Shown: positions 17,170 to 25,896 of the stretch, piece after piece | Position numbering within the stretch: the first letter of the stretch is position 1 | Layout of the letters: each line of letters begins with the position of its first letter | From: Novipirellula artificiosorum | GTDB taxonomy: Bacteria; Planctomycetota; Planctomycetia; Pirellulales; Pirellulaceae | Reading direction: 5' to 3' | NCBI RefSeq assembly: GCF_007860135.1 | Contig: NZ_SJPV01000006.1 | Span: 353,304 to 417,303 of the forward strand | DNA length: 64,000 nucleotides | Program-made: the position numbers and the translations under genes | The notes under the pieces: model-generated | What the model saw: only the letters and a program-made list of their open reading frames with translations | Databases searched by the model: none | What the model was told of the DNA's origin: nothing

Positions 17170-18161
17170 GACTTGTTGGGTTCCGCCGCTTGCTGGGCCT
17201 CGCGAAGCGACTGTGCCGTGTCTTTTTTGTAACCCGCGATCGTGGTTTTCTCGATAGCGATTTCATAGTGAGGGATTGCTTTGGCCGGTAGGGCGAGCTT
17301 CATGAAAAGATCGCCGAGATGGCGATGAAAGAAATGAGTCAACTGATCATTGCGAGCTTCCGCGGGCGCGACCTCGGCTCTTTCAGCCAACTTCAACGCC
17401 TTCGACGGATTCCCCTCTTTCATCCATGCGATGGCAGCCTCCTTTAAGTTCCACGCCTGCGTTGTCGGATCCAGCGGCGCGATGGCTTCATACAGCTTTG
17501 CAGCTTTGCGATACGCGTCACCGCGCAGGTACTCGCGTGCCAGATTGCTCTTCGCCAACACCATTCGCTGCTTTTCCGATGCTGACATGGAATCCGGATC
17601 GGAGACCTGACCTTTGGACTGGAGTTTTTGAAGCTGTTCCAACAGCTCGATCGTCCGTTTCGGATCGCGTCGCATGTTCGAGTAGATCTCTGCCAACAGG
17701 TAAACGGTGGGTTCGTCATTCGGTTCTTTCGTTAGCTTCTCTTCATATCGCTCGACCAACTCATCGATCTGGCCTCGGTTGTACGCAAACGAAATAAAAC
17801 TCCGTCGCGTCATGGACCGCTGATATGCTTTGTCTGATTTTTCGATGATGAATTCTGCGGCATCCCGAAAGGGCTCGAACTCTGGAATCTGGCGATAGAC
17901 CGGCAATAGCATTTCGTAGACTTTGAGCCGCTCAGCCTCGCTGGTGGAAAGTTCGAGGGCTGCTTCAAGTGGCGGGCGGGCAAGGTCATATTTCTTGGCC
18001 CTCAAATAGGCGGCACCGACTCCCATCGCTTCGTCGGCCGAGTCAAATGCAACGGCCACGTCGTCGTCGGCATGGACCGGCGTTTGCTCGGAAAAGGACA
18101 CCAAAGTGAAAGCAAGAATCGCCAACGACGCCGGAAGGAGGTGCGATCGAATCGAATGCAT
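17166..18161 (-). CDS. Secreted TPR-repeat protein
   Basis: About 331 residues from the ATG at 18161. That start places a clear signal peptide at the N-terminus (LLPASLAILAFTLVSF, cleavage near VHADDD), and a longer frame upstream adds only unlikely sequence. Most of the protein is helical TPR-like repeats: GVGAAYLRAKKYDLARPPLEAAL, EAAIAWMKEGNPSKALKLAERA, and LGDLFMKLALPAKAIPHYEIAIE. Such repeats mediate protein contacts in the periplasm. Its stop overlaps the start of the cysteine desulfurase gene (ATGA), an operon of a secreted and a cytoplasmic protein whose shared purpose is unclear. Confidence 0.8.
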   Translation of the reverse strand: MHSIRSHLLPASLAILAFTLVSFSEQTPVHADDDVAVAFDSADEAMGVGAAYLRAKKYDLARPPLEAALELSTSEAERLKVYEMLLPVYRQIPEFEPFRDAAEFIIEKSDKAYQRSMTRRSFISFAYNRGQIDELVERYEEKLTKEPNDEPTVYLLAEIYSNMRRDPKRTIELLEQLQKLQSKGQVSDPDSMSASEKQRMVLAKSNLAREYLRGDAYRKAAKLYEAIAPLDPTTQAWNLKEAAIAWMKEGNPSKALKLAERAEVAPAEARNDQLTHFFHRHLGDLFMKLALPAKAIPHYEIAIEKTTIAGYKKDTAQSLREAQQAAEPNKS

Positions 18162-18369
18162 GGGAAGTGCCGGATGCGAGAAAAGGAAGAAAAAGCCGCG
18201 GTCGGCTGTCAACCATATCGGAGAAACCAAGCTTTTTCCAGCCATTTCTGCGGATTTGTCAACGGAGAGCGGGTTGGCAAAGTTACGATTCCGGGCCGCA
18301 AAAGCATGTAATGGGGGCGGCGGGCAGCTAAACTACAAGTCTAGTTCACTTGCACCGAGGCTTATCTGC

Positions 18370-21300
18370 ATGAATCACTCTCCGTCCGAACGAGACGTCT
18401 TAGTTCTGCGGACACCGTTCGAGCTTTCGCAATCGATACTCGATAAAGTATCGGACATCATTTGGTCGTCGACCCTTGACGGGCAGCGGTTGATCTACTT
18501 GAACCCAGCAGCCGAAAAGGCGTTTGGAATCTCGGCGAACCAAACGCCCGATGCGTCCCATCGCGACCGGCGTATCCACCCAGAAGACCGCATCTTGGTG
18601 GGGCGAAGTTTGGCAAGCGTTGTTCAAGAGAAGACACTCCGGCACGAGTATCGGGTGACGGACGAGCATGGAAAAACAACGTGGTTAGACGAGCAGTTGA
18701 CCGTTGCAGTCAATCCCGTGGGAGAACCGATTCGAATCGACGCGATCGCGCAAGTGATTTCGCTCCGCGAATCATCTCACCTAAGCCAAAAGGAATCCGA
18801 GGCACTCGAATCCTTTAGCGATCACCAACGGCTTCGCGAGCAAGTCCAGGTTTGCGTCATCTGTAAGGATCGGGCCGGCAAGATCACCTACGCGAACGAA
18901 CAGTTCTGTGAATCGATGCACGCGTCACTCGACGAGTTGATGGGCAAAACCGATTTTGACCTTTTTCCCGCAGATCTCGCCAAGGTCTATTCCGAAAATG
19001 ATCAGGCGGTCATGCAAAGTGGCAAGCCAGAACACGTCGTCGAAGAACATCAAAAAGCGGACGGCTGTCGTTCCTATGTCGAAGTCCTCAAGCTTCCGAC
19101 GTTCGACGCCGACGATCAAATGAATGGGCTTCAGGCGATCTATTGGGATGTGACGCAGTCGAAACGCAATCAGTTGGAGTTGGAACAGTCCCAGTTTCTA
19201 ATGGACACGTTGTTGGACAACGTGCCCGACGCAGTCTATTTCAAAGACAAACGTAGTCGCTTTTTACGAGTCAGCCGGGCGCTCGCGAAGCTGTTTGAAT
19301 TGGACAATACGGCGGCTGTGATCGGCAAATCGGACGCCGACTTTTTTGGGATCGAACATGCGCAACAAGCGCTTGCAGATGAGCGGCAGATCATTGAGTC
19401 TGGGGAACCCATTGTCGGCAAAGTTGAGCAGGAGACCTGGCCCGACCGTGAGGACACTTGGGTTTCGAGCACCAAGATGCCACTTCGCGATCCCTCGGGT
19501 GAAATCATCGGTACGTTTGGTGTTTCAAGAGACGTGACGAAGCAGATTCGTGCGGAATTGGAATTGGCGCGAGAGCGGGATCTGCTCAAGACCATCACCA
19601 ACAACATTCCGGATTTGATTTACGTCAAGGATCGCTATGGTCGCTATATCACCGGCAACACGGCACTTTTAAGACTGTTAGGACTTGAATCATTAGACCA
19701 ACTCGTTAGCAAAACCGACTATGATTTCAATCCACCTGAATTGGCCTGCAACTTTGTCGCCGATGACCAAGGAGTGGTGCGTTCGGGTGAGCCCTTGTTG
19801 GATCAAGAGGAATCGTCTCAGCACGCCGATGGCAGCCCGATTTGGTTGTTAACCACCAAAGTCCCGCTGCGCAATAAAGAGGGCGAAGTCGTCGGGATCG
19901 TTGGCATTGGGCGAGACATCACGGCTCGCAAAATCGCAACGGTCGAGCTGCTGAGGGCGAAAGAAGCTGCGGATGCTGCCAATCGAGCCAAAAGCGATTT
20001 CCTGGCAAACATGAGTCATGAGATTCGCACGCCGATGAATGCCATCATTGGCATGACCGAACTGCTGCTCGATACGAAGCTCGATGTCTCGCAACGCAAC
20101 TACTTGAAAATGGTTCAAGAGTCAGGCGATGCACTGCTTTCCATCATCAACGATGTCTTGGACTTCTCCAAGATCGAAGCTGGCATGCTGGACATCGACA
20201 GCATCCCGTTCGATCTGCGGGAAAACTTGGGCGACACGATGAAGACGCTCGCCGTCCGGGCCCATTCGAAGGGGTTGGAAATTGCCTTTCGCGTTGCCCC
20301 GGATATCCCTGCGTTCGTCGTCGGCGATCCTGGCCGACTGCGTCAGGTGGTGATCAATCTGGTGGGAAATGCCATCAAGTTTACCGAGCGAGGAGAAGTG
20401 GTTGTCGACGTTGAGTTGCAATCACGGTCGGAACAAGAAATGGAGTTGTTGGTCGGAGTCCGCGACACGGGAATCGGGATTCCTCCCGATAAGTGTAAGA
20501 CGATCTTCAATGAATTCGAACAGGCCGATTCGTCAACGACGCGACGGTTTGGCGGGACGGGCCTGGGGCTGGCGATTTCGTCACGGTTGGTGCAGATGAT
20601 GGGGGGAACCATTTGGGTTGAAAGCACAGTCGGTATTGGAAGCCGTTTCAAATTCACGATTGAATTGGAACAGGCACCCGACAACGTCGAAACGAACAAC
20701 CTTCGCGGCGCGGTTGTGGTTGGCGGAACGCGTGTCTTGGTGGTGGATGACAATGAAACGAATCGGTTGATCCTTCACGAAATGCTAAGCAATTGGGGAA
20801 TGAAACCGACGTTAGCAAGCGGTACCGAGGAAGCGATCGCAAAACTTGAAGCTGCCAGCCAGGATCAGACGCCATTCGGATTGACGATCGCCGACGTGAA
20901 CATGCCCGATCTTGATGGTTTCGACTTTGCCGAGAAAGTCCGCGAGCGCAAGACAGCCTCCGAGATGCCCATCATTATGCTCACCTCGGGAGGCCGTCCT
21001 GGCGACAAACAACGTCGCGACGAACTCAAAATCGCAGATCGCTTGATGAAACCCGTCAAGCAATCAGAGTTGTTCGATTCGGTCGTGCGCGCTTTGGGTG
21101 TAACGGTTTGCGAAGACGATCCGACTCACCATTCCCATGACCACTATGGCTTGGACGAATTGGAGGTGCTACTTGCCGAAGATAACGTCGTCAACCAGAA
21201 ATTGGCCGTTGGGGTTCTGCGCAAACATGGGCATCAGGTGACCATTGCAAACAATGGAAAAGAGGCGATCGAGTGGTTGGCCAAGAAGGAATTTGATCTG

Positions 21301-22044
21301 GTGTTGATGGACGTACAAATGCCCGAAATGGACGGCCTCGAGGCGACCAAGGCCATTCGAAACGCAGAAAAAGAGACGGGAAAGCATATGCCGATCATCG
21401 CGATGACCGCACATGCCATGAAAGGTGACCGCGAAGGGTGTATCGACGCGGGAATGGACGAGTATGTCCCAAAGCCCATTCGGATGGCGATGCTGTTTGA
21501 GAAAATCGCCGGCGTGTTGTCCAAAACACCCCAAAAGCGACAACCTGTCGCAGCGGAAGAGCAAGGGGATTGCCATGCCGAGTCAGCGGAAGAGCCAGAG
21601 GATTGCCAGCCCGAGTCAATGGCTCCCCCCAACGCCAAGGCGATCGAGACAGACCCGAACCGGGAAACGTCACGCGAGCCGGAGTCGGCCGAATCGGCAA
21701 AGATGATCGACTGGCAACGATTAAATCAGACGGTAGGGGAAGACCGGGAATTGACCGTTGAACTGTTTCAGGCTTTTTCGGAAGAAAGCAAGACGCTTCG
21801 GAAAAACGTTGCAGACGCGATCAATCATCGGGATCCGGCCGCTTTGAAGTCGAATGCTCACACGCTCAAAGGAGCGGCACTCGCGATTGGGGCGACCCAA
21901 GTCGCTGAAACGACTGCGAAATTGGAACAATACAATCTTGACGAAGATATCGACGCAGCAGAAGAGGATTTGGCCTATTTGGCCGATGCCATTGATCAAA
22001 CCCTCTTCGAGACGGACCAATTTATTCAGCAATCATCGAGCTGA
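18370..22044 (+). CDS. Hybrid sensor histidine kinase with four PAS, two REC and an Hpt domain
   Basis: About 1224 residues from the ATG at 18370; an upstream in-frame extension was rejected because it overlaps the divergent TPR gene. In order: four PAS domains (about 20-135, 150-275, 285-405, 415-530), HisKA with MSHEIRTPMNAIIGM (phospho-acceptor His550), HATPase with NLVGNAIKFT, DTGIGI and GGTGLGLAIS (about 655-780), receiver 1 (VVDDNETNR; acceptor Asp842 in ADVNMPDLDG), receiver 2 (LAEDNVVNQ; Asp981 in MDVQMPEMDG), and a C-terminal Hpt domain with AHTLKGAA (His1164). All phosphorelay residues are intact. No membrane segment is visible, so sensing is probably cytoplasmic. The receiver-ATPase gene follows on the same strand and is a likely partner. 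Confidence 0.92.
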   Translation: MNHSPSERDVLVLRTPFELSQSILDKVSDIIWSSTLDGQRLIYLNPAAEKAFGISANQTPDASHRDRRIHPEDRILVGRSLASVVQEKTLRHEYRVTDEHGKTTWLDEQLTVAVNPVGEPIRIDAIAQVISLRESSHLSQKESEALESFSDHQRLREQVQVCVICKDRAGKITYANEQFCESMHASLDELMGKTDFDLFPADLAKVYSENDQAVMQSGKPEHVVEEHQKADGCRSYVEVLKLPTFDADDQMNGLQAIYWDVTQSKRNQLELEQSQFLMDTLLDNVPDAVYFKDKRSRFLRVSRALAKLFELDNTAAVIGKSDADFFGIEHAQQALADERQIIESGEPIVGKVEQETWPDREDTWVSSTKMPLRDPSGEIIGTFGVSRDVTKQIRAELELARERDLLKTITNNIPDLIYVKDRYGRYITGNTALLRLLGLESLDQLVSKTDYDFNPPELACNFVADDQGVVRSGEPLLDQEESSQHADGSPIWLLTTKVPLRNKEGEVVGIVGIGRDITARKIATVELLRAKEAADAANRAKSDFLANMSHEIRTPMNAIIGMTELLLDTKLDVSQRNYLKMVQESGDALLSIINDVLDFSKIEAGMLDIDSIPFDLRENLGDTMKTLAVRAHSKGLEIAFRVAPDIPAFVVGDPGRLRQVVINLVGNAIKFTERGEVVVDVELQSRSEQEMELLVGVRDTGIGIPPDKCKTIFNEFEQADSSTTRRFGGTGLGLAISSRLVQMMGGTIWVESTVGIGSRFKFTIELEQAPDNVETNNLRGAVVVGGTRVLVVDDNETNRLILHEMLSNWGMKPTLASGTEEAIAKLEAASQDQTPFGLTIADVNMPDLDGFDFAEKVRERKTASEMPIIMLTSGGRPGDKQRRDELKIADRLMKPVKQSELFDSVVRALGVTVCEDDPTHHSHDHYGLDELEVLLAEDNVVNQKLAVGVLRKHGHQVTIANNGKEAIEWLAKKEFDLVLMDVQMPEMDGLEATKAIRNAEKETGKHMPIIAMTAHAMKGDREGCIDAGMDEYVPKPIRMAMLFEKIAGVLSKTPQKRQPVAAEEQGDCHAESAEEPEDCQPESMAPPNAKAIETDPNRETSREPESAESAKMIDWQRLNQTVGEDRELTVELFQAFSEESKTLRKNVADAINHRDPAALKSNAHTLKGAALAIGATQVAETTAKLEQYNLDEDIDAAEEDLAYLADAIDQTLFETDQFIQQSSS

Positions 22045-22175
22045 TGGCGATTGCGCACGCTTTCTTCTCGGACACGATACCTTTATTATAGAGTGGGGAA
22101 GCAAACGTATTGGAACTGAGCGGCGGTTTCGCGTTTGCGATTGCCGTCCTACGAAAGCTGGAACGAGGTTGCGTC

Positions 22176-23081
22176 ATGGCGCGGGTATTGTTGGCAGAAG
22201 ATAGTCCGACGCAAGTCGTGATGCTCAAGGCACTGCTTGAAGAAGACTCACACGAAGTGGAAGTTGCAGCCGACGGCGCGATCGCGCTGGATATGATTGA
22301 AAAAGACATCCCAGACATCGTCGTGACCGACATGCAAATGCCAAATCTCGATGGACTCGGGTTGGTTCAGCAATTGCAGAGGCGACAGTCGCCGGTTCCT
22401 GTGATTCTGATTGCCGCTGAGGGGAGTGAGAAATTGGCCTATCAGGCACTGAAGGTCGGTGCGGCATGCTATTTGCCAAAATCTGCGGTGGATGATTCGC
22501 TGCTTGATTCGATCGATCGGGTTCTCAGCCTGATGGAAACCGAAATGAGCTACAAGAATCTGATTGAACACCTCGATTACAACGAATACCAGTTTACGCT
22601 CGACAGCAAGCCAGCCTTGATCGACCCGCTCGTCAATCTGATGCAACAAGTCGCAGGCGGTCTGCATCTGTGCGACGATGTCGAACGGGCCCGTATTGGG
22701 ATGGCGGTGCAACAAGCGCTTTTGAACGCAATGTTTCATGGCAACTTGGAATTGTCACGCCAGCAAATGCTTGACGACGAGGAAATCGCTGTTGAAGGTG
22801 AGGCCTCGCTCGTCGAAAGTCGCCTGAACGAATCGCCTTACGCCGACCGGAAGATTCACTTCCGTGCCAACCTTGGCTTGCACCGGCTTGAGTTCATCAT
22901 TCGTGACGAAGGCAATGGATTTGATACGTCCGAGTTGCCTTCGGCCGAAGAAGCAGAAGACTTGGACATTGAGGGCGGTCGAGGCTTGGTCATGATCCGC
23001 TCGTTTATGGATGAAGTCTCGTTCAATGAAAAAGGGAACGAGATTACGATGGTGAAACGGACAAACGATTCGGCTGAGTGA
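22176..23081 (+). CDS. Response regulator with C-terminal RsbW-like ATPase domain
   Basis: About 301 residues from the ATG at 22176. The N-terminal receiver (LLAEDSPTQ; acceptor Asp52 in VTDMQMPNLDG; lysine in PKSAVDD) is followed by a helical linker and a GHKL ATPase domain of anti-sigma-factor kinase type. That domain has QQALLNAMFHGN (N box), RDEGNGFD (G1) and GGRGLVMIRSFMDEV (G2). Such domains phosphorylate STAS anti-anti-sigma proteins, so this is probably a phosphorelay-controlled partner switch. No STAS protein or matching sigma factor lies beside it. It is 131 bases downstream of the hybrid kinase, likely co-regulated. Confidence 0.88.
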   Translation: MARVLLAEDSPTQVVMLKALLEEDSHEVEVAADGAIALDMIEKDIPDIVVTDMQMPNLDGLGLVQQLQRRQSPVPVILIAAEGSEKLAYQALKVGAACYLPKSAVDDSLLDSIDRVLSLMETEMSYKNLIEHLDYNEYQFTLDSKPALIDPLVNLMQQVAGGLHLCDDVERARIGMAVQQALLNAMFHGNLELSRQQMLDDEEIAVEGEASLVESRLNESPYADRKIHFRANLGLHRLEFIIRDEGNGFDTSELPSAEEAEDLDIEGGRGLVMIRSFMDEVSFNEKGNEITMVKRTNDSAE

Positions 23082-23114
23082 GTCCAGTTTCCGTGGGGCC
23101 ATCGCTTCGCCAAC

Positions 23115-24035
23115 CTATCGATTTCCAGCGACAAACTTCTGCATGGCCGAGGGAAGTGGCGATTCAAAGGTGACGGTTTCGCCGCTGGCCGGATGAACGA
23201 ACGCTAGCGATTTGGCGTGCAGGGCAATTCGCTTGCGAATCCACTTTGGGTGCTGGGCCTTGCGTGATTGGTAGCGCGGATCGCCCAAGACCGGATGCCC
23301 CACGTCCGCCAGCTGAACACGAATTTGATTTCGTTTGCCTGTTTCCAGTTGCAGTTCCACCAAGGTGGTATCGCGAAGTCGCCTCAACACGCGAAAGTGG
23401 GTGATCGCTTCCTCGGTATCGGCCGAAGGACGCGTAATGTAACGGTCGAGGTTATTGCCGGTTGCCAGATGGGCCCGAAATTGCCCTTCGTCGCGATCCA
23501 TCACGCCAGCGACGATCGCCACATACAGCCGTTCGGGTTTTCGCTGCTTGAACTGCTCGATCAAGGCATCGGCGATATCCTTTCGCTTTCCAAACACCAA
23601 CAATCCGCTGACCTCTCGATCTAATCGATGGACGACCCACGCTTCTCGCTCACCCCGCGAATGGCTCAGGTAGACCGACACACGCTCGACCAGTGTGTTT
23701 TTTTCGTTGTTATCGGTGGGGACCGTTAACGAACCCGCTGATTTGTCAACGACGATCAAGGTTTCGTCTTCGTACAGAACGCTAAAGGTTCGGTCTTCCC
23801 ACGTTTTCTTTTTTTCGTGGTAACGTTGATGCGGGTCAAAGCGGACCGAAACGACATCACCGGCGTCGACCGTGGCTCCAATGTTCTTGCAAAGGACTCC
23901 GTTCACGGTGACACATCCATGATCCACCAAACCGCGGACCTGGCTGCGAGAGAGTTCGACCAGATCGCGAACCGCCAAGTCGACACGGCCAGCGGAATCG
24001 GCTGCGATGGTGGTAGAAAGTGTTTTGACTGCCAT
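23115..24035 (-). CDS. RluA family 23S rRNA pseudouridine synthase
   Basis: Converts specific rRNA uridines to pseudouridine. The 306-residue product has an N-terminal S4 RNA-binding domain (about 16-60, SRSQVRGLVDHGCVTVNG) and the catalytic domain with HRLDREVSGLLVF (catalytic Asp139). It ends with the conserved RIALHAKSLAFVHPASGE stretch. KRNQIRVQLADVGHPVLGD is the other family signature. Which uridine it modifies (RluC or RluD type) is not clear from the sequence. It is convergent with the receiver-ATPase gene, and its start lies 8 bases after the sulfatase stop on the same strand. Confidence 0.92.
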   Translation of the reverse strand: MAVKTLSTTIAADSAGRVDLAVRDLVELSRSQVRGLVDHGCVTVNGVLCKNIGATVDAGDVVSVRFDPHQRYHEKKKTWEDRTFSVLYEDETLIVVDKSAGSLTVPTDNNEKNTLVERVSVYLSHSRGEREAWVVHRLDREVSGLLVFGKRKDIADALIEQFKQRKPERLYVAIVAGVMDRDEGQFRAHLATGNNLDRYITRPSADTEEAITHFRVLRRLRDTTLVELQLETGKRNQIRVQLADVGHPVLGDPRYQSRKAQHPKWIRKRIALHAKSLAFVHPASGETVTFESPLPSAMQKFVAGNR

Positions 24036-24043
24036 GAAAGTGA

Positions 24044-25693
24044 CTACGATGCGCCAGCGTTGATGTATTCCTCAGCCGTTAACTTACCATTCCCGTCACG
24101 ATCGAACAGGGGAAAGCGTTTCGGAGCCTGCGAGGGATCGGGTTGGTTTATGAGAAACTCGTCCATCGTCAAGAATCCGTCGCCATCCGAATCACGTTTT
24201 TTGAATGCTTTGGCACGAACCGCTTGCTTAGCCTTTGCTTCTGAGGAGTCCTTCACACTTTTCCATTGCGGCTTTGCTTCGGGTTGACGAGCAAGCTGTT
24301 TTCGCATCGACGCGACGACATCGGGAAACTGCTCCGCAAGATTCTTGGTTTCCAGCGGATCACTTTGGTAGTCGTAGAGTTCGATGTCAGCCGAATCGGG
24401 TGCATCGCCCGGTCGCTTCCATTCGACCATTCGGTAGCGTTGATTGCGAATCGCTCGGCCAAGTCGATCCCGTCGAGGATAGACGTGTGTCACGAACTCA
24501 CGACCCTCAGCCTTTGGGTCGCGCACGACCGCTGCCAGGGTGATTCCATCCAATCCAATGGGCATCTCGATGCCGGCTAAGTCCGCAACGGTGGGATACA
24601 GGTCGACGGTTTCAATCAAGGCGTTGGTGGCGGCTCCCTGTGGGCATCCCGGTACAGAGACGATGACGGGGATCCGCGCTGCTTGTTCGTAATTCGTGTG
24701 CTTGCACCACATCGCATGGTCACCGAGGTGCCAACCATGATCCCCCCACAGCACGACGAGGGTCTTGTCGGTAAGTTGTTGCTGATCCAGAGCGTCGAGC
24801 ACTTTACCGATTTGCGCATCGGTGTAGCTGGTCGCAGCGTAGTAACCGTGAATCAGATGCCGGGTCGTAGCGGAGTCGATTTCTGTCTTGTCCGCCATGT
24901 CCGAGTAGCTAAACAACTCACCGCTGCCGGTCCGCGCATAGTCGGGGGCTCCCTCCGGCGCAGAAAGGATTTTCGGCATCGGTAACGTTTCCGCGTTGTA
25001 GAGATCCCAGTATTTTTGTGGAGCGACGAACGGCAGATGCGGCTTCAAGAAACCGACGGCTAAGAAGAAGGGTTGATCCGGTTGCCGAGCGATTTCCTCG
25101 ATGCGTTGGATGGCTTCCAATGCGATCTGTCCATCACCATAGACCGCATCCTCCACGTCTGCCGCCTCCGTCGCGGGGCCTCGTTTTTTGCCCTGTTTGT
25201 CAACGCGTATCTGATCGAGACTCTCTGCGGTGACATAGCTGGGAGCTTTCGGCCTCCACGAATTGCGACTCCATGAATTGCGGTCATCCTTATTGCCATG
25301 GCCGGTGTGATAGATTTTCCCTAAACCCTGCGCGTGATAACCTTGATTGACAAAGTGCTGACTGAACGTGACGACATCGGGAGCCGCCAATCGAAAGTGA
25401 GTTGGCAGGTCATAAACCCCAATGCTTTGAGGTCTCCGTCCGGTCATCAACGAGTTTCGGCTTGGCGAGCATACCGCTTGGTTGCAATAGGCCGCATCAA
25501 AGCGCACGCCACGGTCGGCCAACCGGTCGATATTCGGGGTCACCGCGACGGGATCACCGAAGCAGCCGAGGTTGGGTTTCAGGTCATCGATGCAAATGAG
25601 CAGGACGTTGAGGCGGTCTGCGCCAACGGCCGGCGTCATTGCAGCAAACGGAAGCAGGCTGAGAAGGGCCCAGCAGGTAGTGCGGCGTGGCAT
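24044..25693 (-). CDS. Secreted S1 sulfatase with C-terminal EF-hand pair
   Basis: Hydrolyses sulfate esters, probably from polysaccharides, outside the cytoplasm. About 549 residues from the ATG at 25693, with a signal peptide (LLSLLPFAAMTPAVGA). Metal ligands lie in ICIDDLKPN, the formylglycine site is CSPSR with Cys75, and GDHGWHLGDH holds further metal and catalytic residues. The overall pattern is iduronate-2-sulfatase-like. The last ~70 residues hold two EF-hand loops (DSDGDGFLTMDEF and DRDGNGKLTAEEY), suggesting calcium binding. It needs an FGE or anaerobic maturase encoded elsewhere. It is divergent from the transporter gene and upstream of the pseudouridine synthase gene, from which it is separated by 8 bases. 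Confidence 0.9.
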   Translation of the reverse strand: MPRRTTCWALLSLLPFAAMTPAVGADRLNVLLICIDDLKPNLGCFGDPVAVTPNIDRLADRGVRFDAAYCNQAVCSPSRNSLMTGRRPQSIGVYDLPTHFRLAAPDVVTFSQHFVNQGYHAQGLGKIYHTGHGNKDDRNSWSRNSWRPKAPSYVTAESLDQIRVDKQGKKRGPATEAADVEDAVYGDGQIALEAIQRIEEIARQPDQPFFLAVGFLKPHLPFVAPQKYWDLYNAETLPMPKILSAPEGAPDYARTGSGELFSYSDMADKTEIDSATTRHLIHGYYAATSYTDAQIGKVLDALDQQQLTDKTLVVLWGDHGWHLGDHAMWCKHTNYEQAARIPVIVSVPGCPQGAATNALIETVDLYPTVADLAGIEMPIGLDGITLAAVVRDPKAEGREFVTHVYPRRDRLGRAIRNQRYRMVEWKRPGDAPDSADIELYDYQSDPLETKNLAEQFPDVVASMRKQLARQPEAKPQWKSVKDSSEAKAKQAVRAKAFKKRDSDGDGFLTMDEFLINQPDPSQAPKRFPLFDRDGNGKLTAEEYINAGAS

Positions 25694-25896
25694 CGTCACT
25701 CCGAATTTGGTGGCGGGAGAGTGGGAGGGAAGCAAAAGCCGATTGTAACGAAAGGACGACGCCCCGTGTTGACACGTCCCTGGCTGGAAACGAACGTGCT
25801 AGACTAGTGCAGCTAGGGTGCCCGTTTTCCCCTTTTACAAAGCATGGCAGACCGCTGAACCAGAATCCCCGTCTCGCCCCTGTTGCTCCGTCGATC

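Noticed and set aside
25769..25805. TTGACA with a downstream TAGACT as a promoter for the transporter gene
   Set aside because: The spacer is about 25 bases, too long for a sigma-70 promoter.
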